Shown: one piece after another, positions 10,349-20,077 of the stretch
Layout: each line of letters opens with the position of its first letter
How positions within the stretch are numbered: the first letter of the stretch is position 1
Origin: Aliivibrio fischeri ATCC 7744 = JCM 18803 = DSM 507
GTDB lineage: Bacteria > Pseudomonadota > Gammaproteobacteria > Enterobacterales > Vibrionaceae
Length of the DNA stretch: 64,000 nucleotides
Direction: 5' to 3'
Assembly: GCF_023983475.1 (NCBI RefSeq)
Contig: NZ_CP092712.1
Coordinates: forward strand, 434,001-498,000
Notes under the pieces: generated by a model
What the model saw: the letters and a program-made list of their open reading frames with translations, nothing else
Database searches by the model: none
Told to the model about the DNA's origin: nothing
Program-made: the position numbers and the translations under genes

Positions 10349-10743
10349 TTTCTGCTTTTGAAGACTTCTTGCTCCTTGGCAATATACTTTTTTCTAAGGC
10401 CTGCACCATGTTCTGCGTCCATGATATTCACTACTTCATTAAGTAATAAATTACGCATTCTTTCATCATCAAGCTCTCGCTCTAAACGTTTAATTTTTTG
10501 TGCAGGCGATTCTTTCGCTTTCGGGGATTTAGGCATAATAATCTTAGGTGATTGAGACCAGTCCATCTTACCGTGTTTTCTTAACCAAGTAAGTACGGTA
10601 GATCGACCTTGAATGCCATAAATGTTTTGAGCTTGCTTATAGGTCATATCGCCTTTTTCTATAGCGGCAACAAGCTGCAATTTAAAGCCTAATGAATAAT
10701 CGCGTTGAGTTCGCTTATTCTTTGTTTTTTCTTGATTTGTCAT
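10345..10743 (-). CDS. IS3-family transposase OrfA (DNA-binding)
   Basis: OrfA is the 132-residue DNA-binding partner of the IS3 transposase. The N-terminal half (about residues 12-60) is an HTH_Tnp_1-like domain with a YSLGFKLQLVAAIEKGDMTY start and a GIQGRSTVLTWLRKHGK recognition region. It is followed by a coiled-coil/leucine-zipper stretch (QKIKRLERELDDERMRNLLL, about 83-102) for multimerisation. It ends 4 bases into orfB, where either translational coupling or -1 frameshifting could make OrfB. Confidence 0.9.
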   Translation of the reverse strand: MTNQEKTKNKRTQRDYSLGFKLQLVAAIEKGDMTYKQAQNIYGIQGRSTVLTWLRKHGKMDWSQSPKIIMPKSPKAKESPAQKIKRLERELDDERMRNLLLNEVVNIMDAEHGAGLRKKYIAKEQEVFKSRK

Positions 10744-10790
10744 ATAAAAGTCCTAAATGTGTAAACACATTTCAGGACGAGACATAGATA

Positions 10791-10821
10791 AAAAATAAGG
10801 CAGAAGAAATTCTGCCTTATT
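10791..10821 (-). terminator. Terminator after ridA
   Basis: AAGGCAGAA and TTCTGCCTT form a 9-bp stem with a 4-base loop, followed on the minus strand by ATTTTTT. It ends only a few bases from the insertion sequence's target duplication, so the IS landed just beyond the ridA transcript. Confidence 0.88.
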
Positions 10822-10842
10822 TCGTTTTAATTTAGTGTTCGA

Positions 10843-11232
10843 TTATTTACGAACTGCAATAGCTTCGATTTCGATACCAACATCTTTTGGTAGACGAGCT
10901 ACTTCAACACAAGAGCGAGCAGGGTAGTTTGCAACTTTGTGTTCATCGAAGAAGTTACCATATACTTCGTTTACTGTGCCAAAGTCATTAAGATCTTTTA
11001 CAAAAACTGTCATTTTTACAATGTCAGATACAGTTAGGCCTGAAGCTTCAACAACGGCTTTTACGTTCTCTAGTGATTGGCGTGCTTGCTCAGCGATATC
11101 GTCAGATACTTCACCTGTTGCAGGGTTTACAGGGATTTGGCCTGAAGTTAGTACCATATTACCAAGGTCAACACCTTGAATATATGGGCCAATAGCTGCT
11201 GGTGCATTATCTGTATGAAGAACTTTAGTCAT
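10843..11232 (-). CDS. ridA: 2-iminobutanoate/2-iminopropanoate deaminase RidA
   Basis: RidA hydrolyses reactive enamine/imine intermediates released by PLP enzymes such as threonine dehydratase, protecting other PLP enzymes. The frame is open from 11274, but the start MTKVLHTDNAPAAIGPY at 11232 gives the standard 129-residue RidA. Family marks are GPYIQGVDLGNMVLTSGQIP near residue 14, the conserved arginine in ARSCVEVARLP and the C-terminal VEIEAIAVRK-type end. It follows pyrBI on the same strand, a widespread neighbourhood, but a terminator lies between. Confidence 0.95.
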   Translation of the reverse strand: MTKVLHTDNAPAAIGPYIQGVDLGNMVLTSGQIPVNPATGEVSDDIAEQARQSLENVKAVVEASGLTVSDIVKMTVFVKDLNDFGTVNEVYGNFFDEHKVANYPARSCVEVARLPKDVGIEIEAIAVRK

Positions 11233-11323
11233 TGTTATGATTCCTTTTTGAAATAAAGTAAGTCTAAGGAGCAATAGACCTTAGAAGCATTACGATTGTT
11301 CAATATAAAACAAATAACCGTAA

Positions 11324-11351
11324 GAAAACAGCCCCGAGAATATCGAGGCTG
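11324..11351 (-). terminator. Terminator after pyrI
   Basis: CAGCCTCGA and TCGGGGCTG (minus strand) pair with one G-U and are followed by TTTTC. It separates pyrBI from ridA. Confidence 0.75.
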
Positions 11352-11370
11352 AGAAGAGAATCAAATTTAA

Positions 11371-11835
11371 TTAATTTAAGTCTGTGACTACTTCACGTGA
11401 GTATACTTTCTCACAGTATTTGCATTTCAGATGAATATCTTCTTTCTTTGTTAGAACTTTGAAGCTGCTGTCTACCGGCTCACCGTGAGTAATACAGTTA
11501 CTGTTTGGACACTCAAAAACACCCGTGATCTGTTCTGGTAGTACTAATGGTATTTTCTTTACTACTTCATAGTTCTCAATCTGGTTAACTGTTGCATGCG
11601 GTGCATATAATGCAAGCTTGCTTGCCTGTTCTGGAGTAATAAATGTGTTTTCAATTTTTAATAAATCTTTTGCACCAAGCGCTGATGAAGGTAAATTCAA
11701 ACCTACAGTCACACGCTCTGCACTTTTATCCATTTGGAATAATTTAAGCACTTTAATCCCAATATTAGCGGGAATATGATCGATTACCGTACCGTTGTTG
11801 ATTGCTTCAACACGTAATTGAGTTTTGTTAGCCAT
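11371..11835 (-). CDS. pyrI: Aspartate carbamoyltransferase regulatory chain PyrI
   Basis: PyrI binds CTP and ATP and makes the PyrB holoenzyme allosteric. The start [15 protein letters not shown] at 11835 (not the upstream ATG at 11862) gives 154 residues. The C-terminal zinc site is complete: Cys109 and Cys114 in CPNSNC, Cys138 and Cys141 in CKYC, the same numbering as E. coli. It follows pyrB by 13 bp, so the two are co-transcribed under the pyrL attenuator. Confidence 0.97.
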   Translation of the reverse strand: MANKTQLRVEAINNGTVIDHIPANIGIKVLKLFQMDKSAERVTVGLNLPSSALGAKDLLKIENTFITPEQASKLALYAPHATVNQIENYEVVKKIPLVLPEQITGVFECPNSNCITHGEPVDSSFKVLTKKEDIHLKCKYCEKVYSREVVTDLN

Positions 11836-11848
11836 GGTATTCTCTCCC

Positions 11849-12778
11849 TTAAAGTGTTTCATTTAAAACTAAAGCCAATAGAGCTTGGCGAGCATAAACA
11901 CCATTTTCGGCTTGTTGGAAATAGTAAGCGTGTGGTGTTGCATCAACGTCAGTATCAATTTCATCAACACGTGGCAGTGGATGCAGAACTTTTAGGTTTT
12001 CGCGTGCAGGCTGTAGATTTTCAGCTGAAAGAATATATGCAGACTTGATGTGCGCGTATTCAGATTCATCAAAACGCTCTTTCTGTACTCGAGTCATGTA
12101 TAGAATATCAAGCTCAGGAATTGCATCATCCATGCTTTCAACCAGTTGGTACTCAATGCCTAATTCATCAAGTTCTTCGCAAATGTAGTCCGGCATCGCT
12201 AATACTTCAGGAGCAATAAAGAAGAACTTAATACCTTCAAATTTAGCTAACGCTTGGGTCAGAGAATGGACTGTACGACCGTATTTCAAATCACCAACAA
12301 AAGCGACGTTTAGGTTGTCTAAGCGGCCTTGAGTTTCATAAATGGTGTAAAGATCTAAGAGCGTTTGAGTTGGGTGTTGGTTTGCACCGTCACCAGCATT
12401 AATTACAGGTGTACCGTTTGAGAATTCAGACGCTAAGCGTGCAGCCCCTTCTTGTGGGTGACGCATAACGTAGGCATCTGCGTATGAGGTAATGATTTGA
12501 ACTGAATCCGCTAGCGTTTCTCCTTTTTGTGCAAGAGATGTATTGCCAGCGGTATCGAAACCAATCACCGAACCACCTAAACGTTGGATGGCAGTTTCAA
12601 ATGAAAGACGGGTACGAGTTGATGCTTCGAAGAAACAACTCGCCACGATTTTATTTTTCAATAAATCAGGTTGAGGTTCTTTTTTTATCTTCCCTGCCGT
12701 TTCAACGATCAGCTCTAACTCTTGACGAGAAAGCTCTGGAATAGAAATGATATGCTTTTGATATAGCGAGTTAGCCAT
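11849..12778 (-). CDS. pyrB: Aspartate carbamoyltransferase catalytic chain PyrB
   Basis: PyrB condenses carbamoyl phosphate and aspartate to carbamoyl aspartate in pyrimidine synthesis. The carbamoyl-phosphate loop STRTRLSFE (residues 53-61) and the [12 protein letters not shown] motif (near 134) are intact, and [11 protein letters not shown] provides the active-site proline loop. Length is 309 residues, close to the 311 of E. coli. It is preceded by a leader peptide and terminator that form an attenuator, and followed closely by pyrI. Confidence 0.98.
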   Translation of the reverse strand: MANSLYQKHIISIPELSRQELELIVETAGKIKKEPQPDLLKNKIVASCFFEASTRTRLSFETAIQRLGGSVIGFDTAGNTSLAQKGETLADSVQIITSYADAYVMRHPQEGAARLASEFSNGTPVINAGDGANQHPTQTLLDLYTIYETQGRLDNLNVAFVGDLKYGRTVHSLTQALAKFEGIKFFFIAPEVLAMPDYICEELDELGIEYQLVESMDDAIPELDILYMTRVQKERFDESEYAHIKSAYILSAENLQPARENLKVLHPLPRVDEIDTDVDATPHAYYFQQAENGVYARQALLALVLNETL

Positions 12779-12810
12779 GTCTCTCTTCCCTTATGTATTA
12801 TATTGAAATC

Positions 12811-12841
12811 AAAAAAAAGCCCCCTAATAAATAGGAGGCTT
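12811..12841 (-). promoter_or_regulatory. pyrBI attenuator hairpin
   Basis: On the minus strand AGCCTCCT and AGGGGGCT form an 8-bp stem (one G-U pair) with a 7-base loop, followed by at least eight T residues. It lies immediately after the pyrL leader frame and about 35 bases before pyrB. In the enteric model, high UTP uncouples polymerase from the ribosome and lets this terminator form; low UTP stalls polymerase in the U-rich leader and allows read-through. Confidence 0.85.
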
Positions 12842-12945
12842 TAAAAATTGGGTTGATTAGGAAAATAAAAAAATAGGGGACCACCACATTTTTTCAATGT
12901 AGCTACTCGGTCGACCGCTGTATGAAGATAAGTTAATAACATCAT
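12841..12945 (-). CDS. pyrL: pyrBI operon leader peptide PyrL
   Basis: A 34-codon frame starts MMLLTYLHTAVDRVATLKKC and ends FPNQPNF, with an AGGGA ribosome site upstream. The coding DNA contains a very T-rich tract (about 12863-12876 on the complement) encoding LFFYF, which matches the UTP-sensitive pause region of E. coli pyrL. The stop codon lies at the base of the attenuator hairpin. The peptide itself is not expected to have a function; its translation couples the ribosome to RNA polymerase. It is shorter than E. coli PyrL (44 residues). The call rests on position and architecture. Confidence 0.82.
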   Translation of the reverse strand: MMLLTYLHTAVDRVATLKKCGGPLFFYFPNQPNF

Positions 12946-13023
12946 AATTCCCTAATAAATTGGGCGGGATTATACTCGTATCAAATTCCTAAGCAAGCGT
13001 TTGCATCAAAAATTTGTATCCAA

Positions 13024-14028
13024 TTAACTACCAAGTGTTGCAACCATAACCGCTTTAATTGTATGCATACGGTTTTCTGCTTCATCAAAAACAATGGAAT
13101 ACTCAGATTCAAAGACATCTTCTGTAACTTCTAAGCCATTCATACCGTACTTCTCGGCAATCTCTTTACCAAGTGTCGTTTCATCATTATGAAAAGCCGG
13201 TAAGCAGTGCATGAATTTTACATTAGGGTTTTCAGTGGCTTTGATAACATCCATATTGATTTGATAAGGAGTCATTAAAGCAACGCGCTCATCCCAAGCT
13301 TCAGGTGCTTCACCCATCGAAACCCACACATCGGTATAAAGGAAGTCACAACCTTTAACGCCTTCTGTAACCTCGTCAGTTAACACAATTTTTGCACCAG
13401 TTTGTAATGCAATTTCTTGGCATTGAGCAACTAGCTCTTCTTCAGGCCAGAACTGTTTTGGTGCAACAAGGCGAATTTCCATTCCCATTTTTGCTGCTCC
13501 AACCATTAGAGAATTCCCCATGTTGTTGCGAGCATCACCAAGGTAGGCAAACGTAATTTGGTTAAGCTGCTTTCCATTTGCATATTCTTGCATTGTTAGA
13601 AAATCAGCCAAGATTTGAGTCGGATGGAATTCATCCGTTAATCCGTTCCATACAGGTACTCCTGCATATTGACCTAATTCTTCAACAATCGTTTGACCAA
13701 AACCACGATATTCAATGCCATCGTACATGCGACCTAGTACTCGAGCTGTATCCTTCATAGATTCTTTATGACCAATCTGGGAGCCTGAAGGTCCAAGGTA
13801 AGTGACTTTAGCTCCTTGATCAAAGGCTGCAACTTCAAAGGCACAGCGAGTACGTGTTGATGACTTCTCAAAAATTAACGCAATGTTTTTTCCAACTAAA
13901 CGAGGTTGTTCATAACCTGAGTATTTTGCTTTTTTCAGTTCAGCAGATAACTCAAGTAGATGGGCGATCTCTTTAGGGGTGAAATCTAATAGTTTTAAAA
14001 AGTTTCTATTACGTAAATTAAAAGCCAT
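13024..14028 (-). CDS. argF: Ornithine carbamoyltransferase ArgF
   Basis: ArgF makes citrulline from ornithine and carbamoyl phosphate. Motifs are [12 protein letters not shown] (about residues 55-66), the HPTQ motif near 133, and the ornithine-binding HCLPAFHN loop near 272. Two ATGs are adjacent; the AAGGAG ribosome site is better spaced for the second, giving 334 residues starting [11 protein letters not shown] double ARG box lies 42-80 bp upstream, so it is probably repressed by ArgR. It follows arcA on the same strand. Confidence 0.96.
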   Translation of the reverse strand: MAFNLRNRNFLKLLDFTPKEIAHLLELSAELKKAKYSGYEQPRLVGKNIALIFEKSSTRTRCAFEVAAFDQGAKVTYLGPSGSQIGHKESMKDTARVLGRMYDGIEYRGFGQTIVEELGQYAGVPVWNGLTDEFHPTQILADFLTMQEYANGKQLNQITFAYLGDARNNMGNSLMVGAAKMGMEIRLVAPKQFWPEEELVAQCQEIALQTGAKIVLTDEVTEGVKGCDFLYTDVWVSMGEAPEAWDERVALMTPYQINMDVIKATENPNVKFMHCLPAFHNDETTLGKEIAEKYGMNGLEVTEDVFESEYSIVFDEAENRMHTIKAVMVATLGS

Positions 14029-14069
14029 CATGTGCTCCTTGCCAAAAAATCAATCCAGTGATTTATAGT

Positions 14070-14108
14070 TATATATAAAAATTCATTAAATGTGAATATT
14101 TATTTTAA
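14070..14108 (-). promoter_or_regulatory. ArgR operator: two ARG boxes upstream of argF
   Basis: Two 18-bp sites, 14070-14087 (good right half, AAAATTCA) and 14091-14108 (good left half, TGTGAATATTT), are separated by exactly 3 bp. That is the canonical spacing for hexameric ArgR on paired ARG boxes with consensus WNTGAATWWWWATTCANW. The position, 42-80 bp before the argF start, overlaps the expected promoter. Confidence 0.8.
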
Positions 14109-14140
14109 TTTATTTAATGTGTATATGTTTTTGTTGGGAG

Positions 14141-15361
14141 TTAAATACCGTCTCTTTCTATTGGACAACTCATGCACCTAGCGCCTCCACGACCTCGCCC
14201 TAACTCATCACCGGTAATAGGAAGGACATGAATACCTGCTTTGTCGTATTTCTCATTGGTGTAGGTGTTTCGTTCATAAGCAACCACAACACCGGGTTTA
14301 ATGGTTAAAACATTATTTGCATCGTGCCATTGTTCACGCTCAGCTTCATAGCTATCCCCACCCGTTGTAATAATATTTAAGTTATCCAATTCTAATGCTG
14401 ACATTAATACATTTTGGAAATTAGGCATTTCTTTAATATCTAAATGCTGCTCTCCACAAGGGGTGATTGACCAGCACCCCATATTTTTATCAATGACTCT
14501 TGGGTAAACAGAAAAAACGTTGTGATCCATATGCGTCATTACTGTATCTAGATGCATGCATGAACGGTCTTCGGGTAATTTAATGGCAATGACTTGTTTT
14601 GCTTGATGGGTTCTAAACAGTTGTTTGGCTAAGTTTTCAATGCCTTGAGGAGTTGTGCGCTCAGAGATACCGACTAATACATTCCCTTTACCAATAACCA
14701 AAACATCCCCACCTTCAATGGTTGCATTATCGTAATAGCGGTTTTCATCTTCAAAATAACGTGCAAAATCTTGATTGGAAAAAAGTGGATGCCAACGATA
14801 GATGGCTCTTAAATGATTGGATTCTCTTTTACGAGCAGCCTTCGCCATAGGGTTAATTGATACACCACCATAAATCCAACATGAGGTGTCGCGAGTAAAC
14901 AAATGATTTGGTAATGGGTCGATGACAAAATCAAATGGATCACTTAATTGTTGAAGCATAGAAGGTGCTTTAAACGGAAGTTCAATGAAAGCTAAACCTC
15001 CCAATAAAATAGAAGCTAGCTCTTTATTGCTATGCTCAAGTAAGAAAGCTCGGATTTGATTGGCGAAAGTAGGACCGAATCGATAGTGTGAAATTTGATG
15101 TCTAAGAAGCCACTCTTTTGCTTCTGGATTTTCTAATGTTTGTTCTAATAAATCCTGAAGTAAGAGTACATCGACGCCTTGGTTTTTCAAGGTTTTAACA
15201 AATTGGTCGTGCTCTAAAAGGGCTTTTTCTACTGATAGCACATCATCAAAAAGTAAGTTGTGACAATTAGTTGGAGTTAAATGACTGAGTGCTCGTTCAG
15301 GACGATGAAGAATAACACGGCGTAGTTGACCAATTTCAGAGCCAACAAATAATTTATTCAT
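14141..15361 (-). CDS. arcA: Arginine deiminase ArcA
   Basis: ArcA hydrolyses arginine to citrulline and ammonia, the first step of the arginine deiminase pathway. The 406-residue sequence has the guanidino-modifying-enzyme motifs: FTRDTSCW (about residue 160), EGGDVL (near 220), [10 protein letters not shown] (near 275) and the catalytic Cys399 in [12 protein letters not shown] at the C-terminus. The next gene is argF, which in the reverse direction could supply catabolic ornithine transcarbamylase activity. No carbamate kinase (arcC) or antiporter (arcD) is nearby, so the ATP-yielding half of the pathway must be elsewhere or absent. Confidence 0.95.
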   Translation of the reverse strand: MNKLFVGSEIGQLRRVILHRPERALSHLTPTNCHNLLFDDVLSVEKALLEHDQFVKTLKNQGVDVLLLQDLLEQTLENPEAKEWLLRHQISHYRFGPTFANQIRAFLLEHSNKELASILLGGLAFIELPFKAPSMLQQLSDPFDFVIDPLPNHLFTRDTSCWIYGGVSINPMAKAARKRESNHLRAIYRWHPLFSNQDFARYFEDENRYYDNATIEGGDVLVIGKGNVLVGISERTTPQGIENLAKQLFRTHQAKQVIAIKLPEDRSCMHLDTVMTHMDHNVFSVYPRVIDKNMGCWSITPCGEQHLDIKEMPNFQNVLMSALELDNLNIITTGGDSYEAEREQWHDANNVLTIKPGVVVAYERNTYTNEKYDKAGIHVLPITGDELGRGRGGARCMSCPIERDGI

Positions 15362-15463
15362 AAGATTCCTTTCTTTAATATTCTTGTTGCGCAGCTATCA
15401 TACCGTATAGATGTTAATTTTTCTTTACTTATTGAAGTGCTAGGGGATTTGCTTAGTACAGGC

Positions 15464-15469
15464 TATAAT
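15464..15469 (+). promoter_or_regulatory. Candidate -10 box for rraB
   Basis: A perfect TATAAT lies 46 bases before the rraB start. No convincing -35 is present at 16-18 bp spacing, so this is a tentative promoter. Confidence 0.35.
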
Positions 15470-15475
15470 GACTGA

Positions 15476-15931
<456 letters not shown>

Positions 15932-15955
15932 TTCATAACCACTAAAGAACATAGA

Positions 15956-15991
15956 TGCCCTAGATGTGAATCATGTCTGGGGCATTTTTTT
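15956..15991 (+). terminator. Terminator after rraB
   Basis: TGCCCTAGA and TCTGGGGCA pair with one G-U, then six T residues follow. It ends 10 bases before the next gene's start. Confidence 0.85.
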
Positions 15992-16001
15992 AAGGATGAA
16001 T

Positions 16002-16844
16002 ATGACGATAAACTCAAGAATTATATTAAATAATGAGCAGGCCTTATGGCAGTTGTCGCCATTAACAGAAACATCATTACCCATTAGAGATATTCCTATT
16101 CAGCAAGGGATAAGTTCTGCTTTTGATGAGCTCTCTTTACTACAAGTTGAAGCTCAAGAGTGGCATTTAATGCGTTATTTTGATGTTGATGAAACACTAT
16201 TGAATTATCCTGCAATCGAACTTGTTATGAGCGGGGTGTCTCGTTATGCCGAAGTGCGTATCAATGGTGTTGCGGTATTTGATTGTACGGAAAAAATGAC
16301 TCGCTACCGTAAAGACATTAAAGAGTATCTTCAAGTGGGTGGGAACCGATTTGAAGTGTTGTTTTTACAAGAAGACGAGGATGATTGGCTCATTGACGAT
16401 GAAAGTGAGACTAAGCTTTGTAATATTAATCAGGCTTATCATCGTCGATTTGGTGCTGTTCAGGATATCGATATTAAAGAAGATATTGGTGTCTTTGGTG
16501 TGTGTTTTCTTCAGCCTATTTCACATCTCGCTTTAAATCACATCACTATTGAACAAATTTGGCACCATGGGTGTGAGTTAAAAGTGAATGTGTTTTTTCA
16601 AACGTATAAAGCCAATTTGATATCAGCAAGCATTAAGTTTGATGGTATGACTTTGACGATTCCTGTTGATGTTCGTAGTGATCAAGTATCAGCTCTTTTT
16701 CAGGTTGAAGCACCCAAGTATTGGAGTGATGAGAAGCCCAATTCGGACAATTTATATCGTGTAGAAATTACTCTTGATGGGCAGTTGCACGAGTTGGAGT
16801 TTGGTTTGTGTGAAACGGAAAACGTGATTCATTTTCCCTTGTAG
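16002..16844 (+). CDS. Orphan beta-mannosidase-like (GH2 N-terminal) protein, unknown function
   Basis: I do not recognise a named gene. The 280-residue product resembles the N-terminal sugar-binding jelly-roll domain of GH2 beta-mannosidases: WHLMRYFDVDETLLN, then IELVMSGVSRYAEVRINGVA (about residues 70-89) and YLQVGGNRFEVLFLQ (near 110). A second beta-sandwich-like region fills residues about 170-280. No TIM-barrel catalytic domain follows, and no signal peptide is present, so it is probably cytoplasmic and non-catalytic. I chose ATG 16002 because AAGG lies 6 bases upstream; ATGs at 15966 and 15996 are less well placed. It lies 70 bp after rraB but behind that gene's terminator. Confidence 0.6.
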   Translation: MTINSRIILNNEQALWQLSPLTETSLPIRDIPIQQGISSAFDELSLLQVEAQEWHLMRYFDVDETLLNYPAIELVMSGVSRYAEVRINGVAVFDCTEKMTRYRKDIKEYLQVGGNRFEVLFLQEDEDDWLIDDESETKLCNINQAYHRRFGAVQDIDIKEDIGVFGVCFLQPISHLALNHITIEQIWHHGCELKVNVFFQTYKANLISASIKFDGMTLTIPVDVRSDQVSALFQVEAPKYWSDEKPNSDNLYRVEITLDGQLHELEFGLCETENVIHFPL

Positions 16845-16847
16845 TAA

Positions 16848-17041
16848 TACTAATCCCATTAATTATCTGAACATGATTATACCAATTCCATTAATTAGTT
16901 GTTCATTATTACTGGTTAAATCACTCAATAGTTGCGTTAAAAATTATTATTGTAGAATAACTACTTATAAGAATTTTTGCCTTACTCTTAAGTGATTTTC
17001 CTGCGTAATAAATAGATCACCTAATTAGTTACATTGGTATA
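16848..17041. repeat. MITE-like palindromic element with partial tandem copy
   Basis: A 164-bp unit (16878-17041) has terminal inverted repeats: TATACCAATTCCATTAATTA on the left matches TATACCAATGTAACTAATTA read from the right end. Similarity between arms continues inward (for example AAATCACT against AAATCACT, then AAAAATT against AAAAATT), so the whole unit could fold into one long imperfect hairpin. An imperfect direct copy of the left arm (16848-16877, beginning AATACTAATCCCATTAATTA) precedes it. There is no open frame. It fills the convergent gap between the orphan gene and valS. Shorter pieces of the same end sequence occur at 25681-25704 and 39989-40041. Confidence 0.75.
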
Positions 17042-17048
17042 AATAAAA

Positions 17049-17078
17049 AAGGTCGATGCATTAGCATCGACCTTTTAT
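17049..17078 (-). terminator. Bidirectional terminator after valS
   Basis: AAGGTCGATGC and GCATCGACCTT form a perfect 11-bp stem with an ATTA/TAAT loop, and T-runs lie on both sides. It serves valS on the minus strand and could also stop transcription from the convergent plus-strand gene. Confidence 0.9.
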
Positions 17079-17093
17079 TTTGCTTGCTTTACA

Positions 17094-19967
17094 TTATAGT
17101 GCAGCGATAGTTTCTTGTTGAGCTTCTAGTTTTACTAGAGTCTCTTGGTAACCTTCCAGTTTTTCACGTTCTTTAGCAATAACTGCTTCAGGTGCTTTTG
17201 CAACAAAACCTTCGTTGCTTAGTTTACCTTCGATACGTTTGATTTCACCTTGAGTTTTCTTCACTTCACCAGCAAGACGAGCAAGTTCTGCATCTTTATC
17301 GATAAGACCTGCCATTGGGATCATAAGCTCTGATTTACCAACAAGAGAAGTTGCACATGCAGGTGTTTCTTCACCGTTTGCAAGTACTTTGATTTCATCC
17401 AGTTTAGCAAGAGAAGAAAGCACAACTTTGTTTGCTTCAATACGAGCAGCGTCTTTCTCATCAGCTACTTTAATCATTACTTCTAAGCCTTTGCTTGGTG
17501 CAATGTCGTATTCAGCACGTAAGTTACGAATGCTTGTAATGAACGCTTTAACCCACTCAAGATCAGCAACCACATCAGCATTGAAGTTTTCTTCGTTAAA
17601 CTGAGGAAGTGCTTGAGTCATGATTGTGTCGCCTTCAACACCATCTACTAGCGGTTTCACGCTCTGCCAGATAGATTCTGTGATGTAAGGAAGAACAGGG
17701 TGAGCAAGACGCAAAGTCTTCTCTAGCACTGTGATCAGCATGTAGCGAGTTGCTTGCTGCTGAGCTTCTGTTCCTTTCCATAGAACTGGTTTAGTTAGCT
17801 CTAGGTACCAGTCACAGAATTGGTTCCAGATGAATTCGTAAAGCGTGTTTGCTGCCATATCTAGACGGTAGTTGTCTAGGTGAGCATTAAACTCTTTTGC
17901 TGCAAGTTCAAACTGAGATTCAATCCACTTATCAGCTAGAGAGAATTCCATGTTTGCACGTTCTTCAACAGACAGTGACATGCCACAATCGTGCTCTTCT
18001 GTATTCATTAGTACGTAACGGCTTGCGTTCCATAGTTTGTTACAGAAGTTACGGTAACCTTCAAGACGTTTCATATCCCAGTTGATGTCACGGCCAGTTG
18101 AAGCCATAGCAGCAAGAGTGAAACGTAGTGCATCTGTACCGTATGGTTCGATACCGTTTTCAAAAGTCTTACGAGTGTTCTTTTCGATCTTCTTAGCTAG
18201 TTGAGGCTGCATCATGTTACCACAACGTTTTTCAACTAGAGATTCAAGGTCGATACCATCGATCATATCGATAGGATCAAGTACGTTACCCTTAGACTTC
18301 GACATTTTGTCGCCGTTTTCATCACGGATTAGGCCTGTTACGTAAACTGTCTTGAATGGTACTTGTGCTTTACCATTTTCATCTTTGTTGAAGTGCATGG
18401 TCATCATGATCATACGTGCAACCCAGAAGAAGATGATGTCGAAGCCAGTTACTAAAACATCTGAAGGGTGGAATGTTTTCAGATCTTCAGTTTGCTCAGG
18501 CCAGCCTTGAGTACCGAATGTCCATAATGCAGAAGAGAACCATGTATCAAGTACATCGTCGTCTTGGCGTAGAACGATTACAGGCGCAAGGTTGTTGTTA
18601 GCACGTACTTCTTCTTCAGTACGACCAACATATACATTACCGTCGTTATCGTACCAAGCTGGGATACGGTGGCCCCACCAAAGTTGACGGGAGATACACC
18701 AGTCTTGAATGTCACGCATCCAAGAGAAGTACATGTTTTCGTATTGCTTAGGAACGAACTGGATCTCACCATCTTCAACCGCTTTAACTGCAGGTTCAGC
18801 AAGAGGTGCTGCACGTACATACCATTGGTCAGTTAGCATTGGTTCGATAACTACACCACCACGGTCGCCGTAAGGAACGGTTAGATCATGATCCTTGATT
18901 TCTTCAAGAAGGCCTAGTTCTTCAAATTCAGCAACGATAGCTTTACGAGCTTCGAAACGCTCCATACCTTGGTATTTAGCTGGAATTTCTGTTGAGTAAA
19001 CATCGCTTGCTTCACCGTTGGTTGTGAATACTTCTGCAGATTCACGGATATCAGCGTTGAAGGTTAGGATGTTGATCATTGGCAGTTGGTTACGTTTACC
19101 AACTTCGTAGTCATTGAAATCGTGCGCAGGAGTGATCTTCACACAACCTGTGCCTTTTTCCATGTCCGCGTGCTCATCACCTACGATAGGGATCAGACGG
19201 TTAACGATAGGAAGTAGGATTTCTTTGCCGATAAGATCTTTGTAACGAGGATCTTCTGGGTTTACAGCAACACCTGTATCACCAAGCATGGTTTCAGGAC
19301 GAGTTGTTGCAACAACGATGTAGTCTTTGCCTTCAGCTGTCTTAACGCCATTTGCTAGCGGATAGCGGAAGTGCCACATGTGGCCTTTTTTGTCTTTGTT
19401 TTCAACTTCAAGATCAGAAATTGCAGTGTGCAGTTTTGGATCCCAGTTTACTAGACGCTTACCACGGTAGATTAGGTCATCTTCGTATAGACGAACAAAC
19501 ACTTCTTGAACAGCGTTAGATAGGCCATCATCCATAGTGAAACGCTCACGGTCCCAGTCTACAGATGCACCTAGACGACGAAGCTGCTTAGTGATTGTGC
19601 CACCAGATTCGTTTTTCCATTCCCAGATTTTGTCGATGAAAGCATCACGGCCGTAGTCGTGTTTTGTTTTGCCTTCTTCAGCAGCAATCTTACGCTCAAC
19701 AACCATTTGAGTTGCGATACCAGCGTGGTCTGTACCAACCTGCCAAAGCGTATTTTTACCTTTCATACGCTCAGCACGGATTAGAGTATCCATGATTGTA
19801 TCTTGGAAAGCGTGACCCATGTGTAAGCTACCTGTGACGTTCGGTGGCGGGATCATGATGCTGTAAGCTTCTTTTGAAGTGTCACCGTGTGGCTTAAAAT
19901 AGCCTTTTTCTTCCCAAGTCTGGTACAGAGCTTGTTCTATCGATTGCGGGTTATATGTCTTTTCCAT
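17094..19967 (-). CDS. valS: Valyl-tRNA synthetase
   Basis: ValS charges tRNA-Val and edits misactivated threonine. It is a class Ia synthetase of 957 residues. The HIGH-type motif is [14 protein letters not shown] (about residues 40-53) and the KMSKS loop is [11 protein letters not shown]. The CP1 editing domain lies between ([20 protein letters not shown]). The C-terminal coiled-coil arm is visible as [20 protein letters not shown]. The frame is open 14 codons further up, but [12 protein letters not shown] at 19967 is the conserved start. It follows pepA and holC in the conserved order. Confidence 0.98.
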   Translation of the reverse strand: MEKTYNPQSIEQALYQTWEEKGYFKPHGDTSKEAYSIMIPPPNVTGSLHMGHAFQDTIMDTLIRAERMKGKNTLWQVGTDHAGIATQMVVERKIAAEEGKTKHDYGRDAFIDKIWEWKNESGGTITKQLRRLGASVDWDRERFTMDDGLSNAVQEVFVRLYEDDLIYRGKRLVNWDPKLHTAISDLEVENKDKKGHMWHFRYPLANGVKTAEGKDYIVVATTRPETMLGDTGVAVNPEDPRYKDLIGKEILLPIVNRLIPIVGDEHADMEKGTGCVKITPAHDFNDYEVGKRNQLPMINILTFNADIRESAEVFTTNGEASDVYSTEIPAKYQGMERFEARKAIVAEFEELGLLEEIKDHDLTVPYGDRGGVVIEPMLTDQWYVRAAPLAEPAVKAVEDGEIQFVPKQYENMYFSWMRDIQDWCISRQLWWGHRIPAWYDNDGNVYVGRTEEEVRANNNLAPVIVLRQDDDVLDTWFSSALWTFGTQGWPEQTEDLKTFHPSDVLVTGFDIIFFWVARMIMMTMHFNKDENGKAQVPFKTVYVTGLIRDENGDKMSKSKGNVLDPIDMIDGIDLESLVEKRCGNMMQPQLAKKIEKNTRKTFENGIEPYGTDALRFTLAAMASTGRDINWDMKRLEGYRNFCNKLWNASRYVLMNTEEHDCGMSLSVEERANMEFSLADKWIESQFELAAKEFNAHLDNYRLDMAANTLYEFIWNQFCDWYLELTKPVLWKGTEAQQQATRYMLITVLEKTLRLAHPVLPYITESIWQSVKPLVDGVEGDTIMTQALPQFNEENFNADVVADLEWVKAFITSIRNLRAEYDIAPSKGLEVMIKVADEKDAARIEANKVVLSSLAKLDEIKVLANGEETPACATSLVGKSELMIPMAGLIDKDAELARLAGEVKKTQGEIKRIEGKLSNEGFVAKAPEAVIAKEREKLEGYQETLVKLEAQQETIAAL

Positions 19968-20077
19968 AGTGTTCGTCACGAATATCTCTATTAAAAAGTG
20001 GAATGCCAAATATCATAATTAATGGCTCATTATTAAAAAGAATAAATATATGAGTCATTTAGCTATGATGATTGGCA

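Larger units (their letters stand above)
9475..10784 (-). mobile_element. Complete IS3-family insertion sequence, 1310 bp
   Basis: Terminal inverted repeats begin TGTCTCGTCCTAAAAT (left, 9475) and TGTCTCGTCCTGAAAT (right, read from 10784 on the minus strand), with partial matching continuing inward. Both ends are flanked by the trinucleotide TAG (9472-9474 and 10785-10787), a 3-bp target duplication typical of the IS3 family. Inside are two overlapping minus-strand frames, orfA and orfB, both intact. The element sits between idi and the ridA terminator and breaks no recognisable gene. The intact ends, duplication and frames suggest a recent and possibly active insertion. I cannot assign an ISfinder name. 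Confidence 0.93.

Noticed and set aside
9515..10743. Frameshifted (dead) transposase
   Set aside because: Two overlapping frames are the normal IS3 arrangement and all DDE residues are present.
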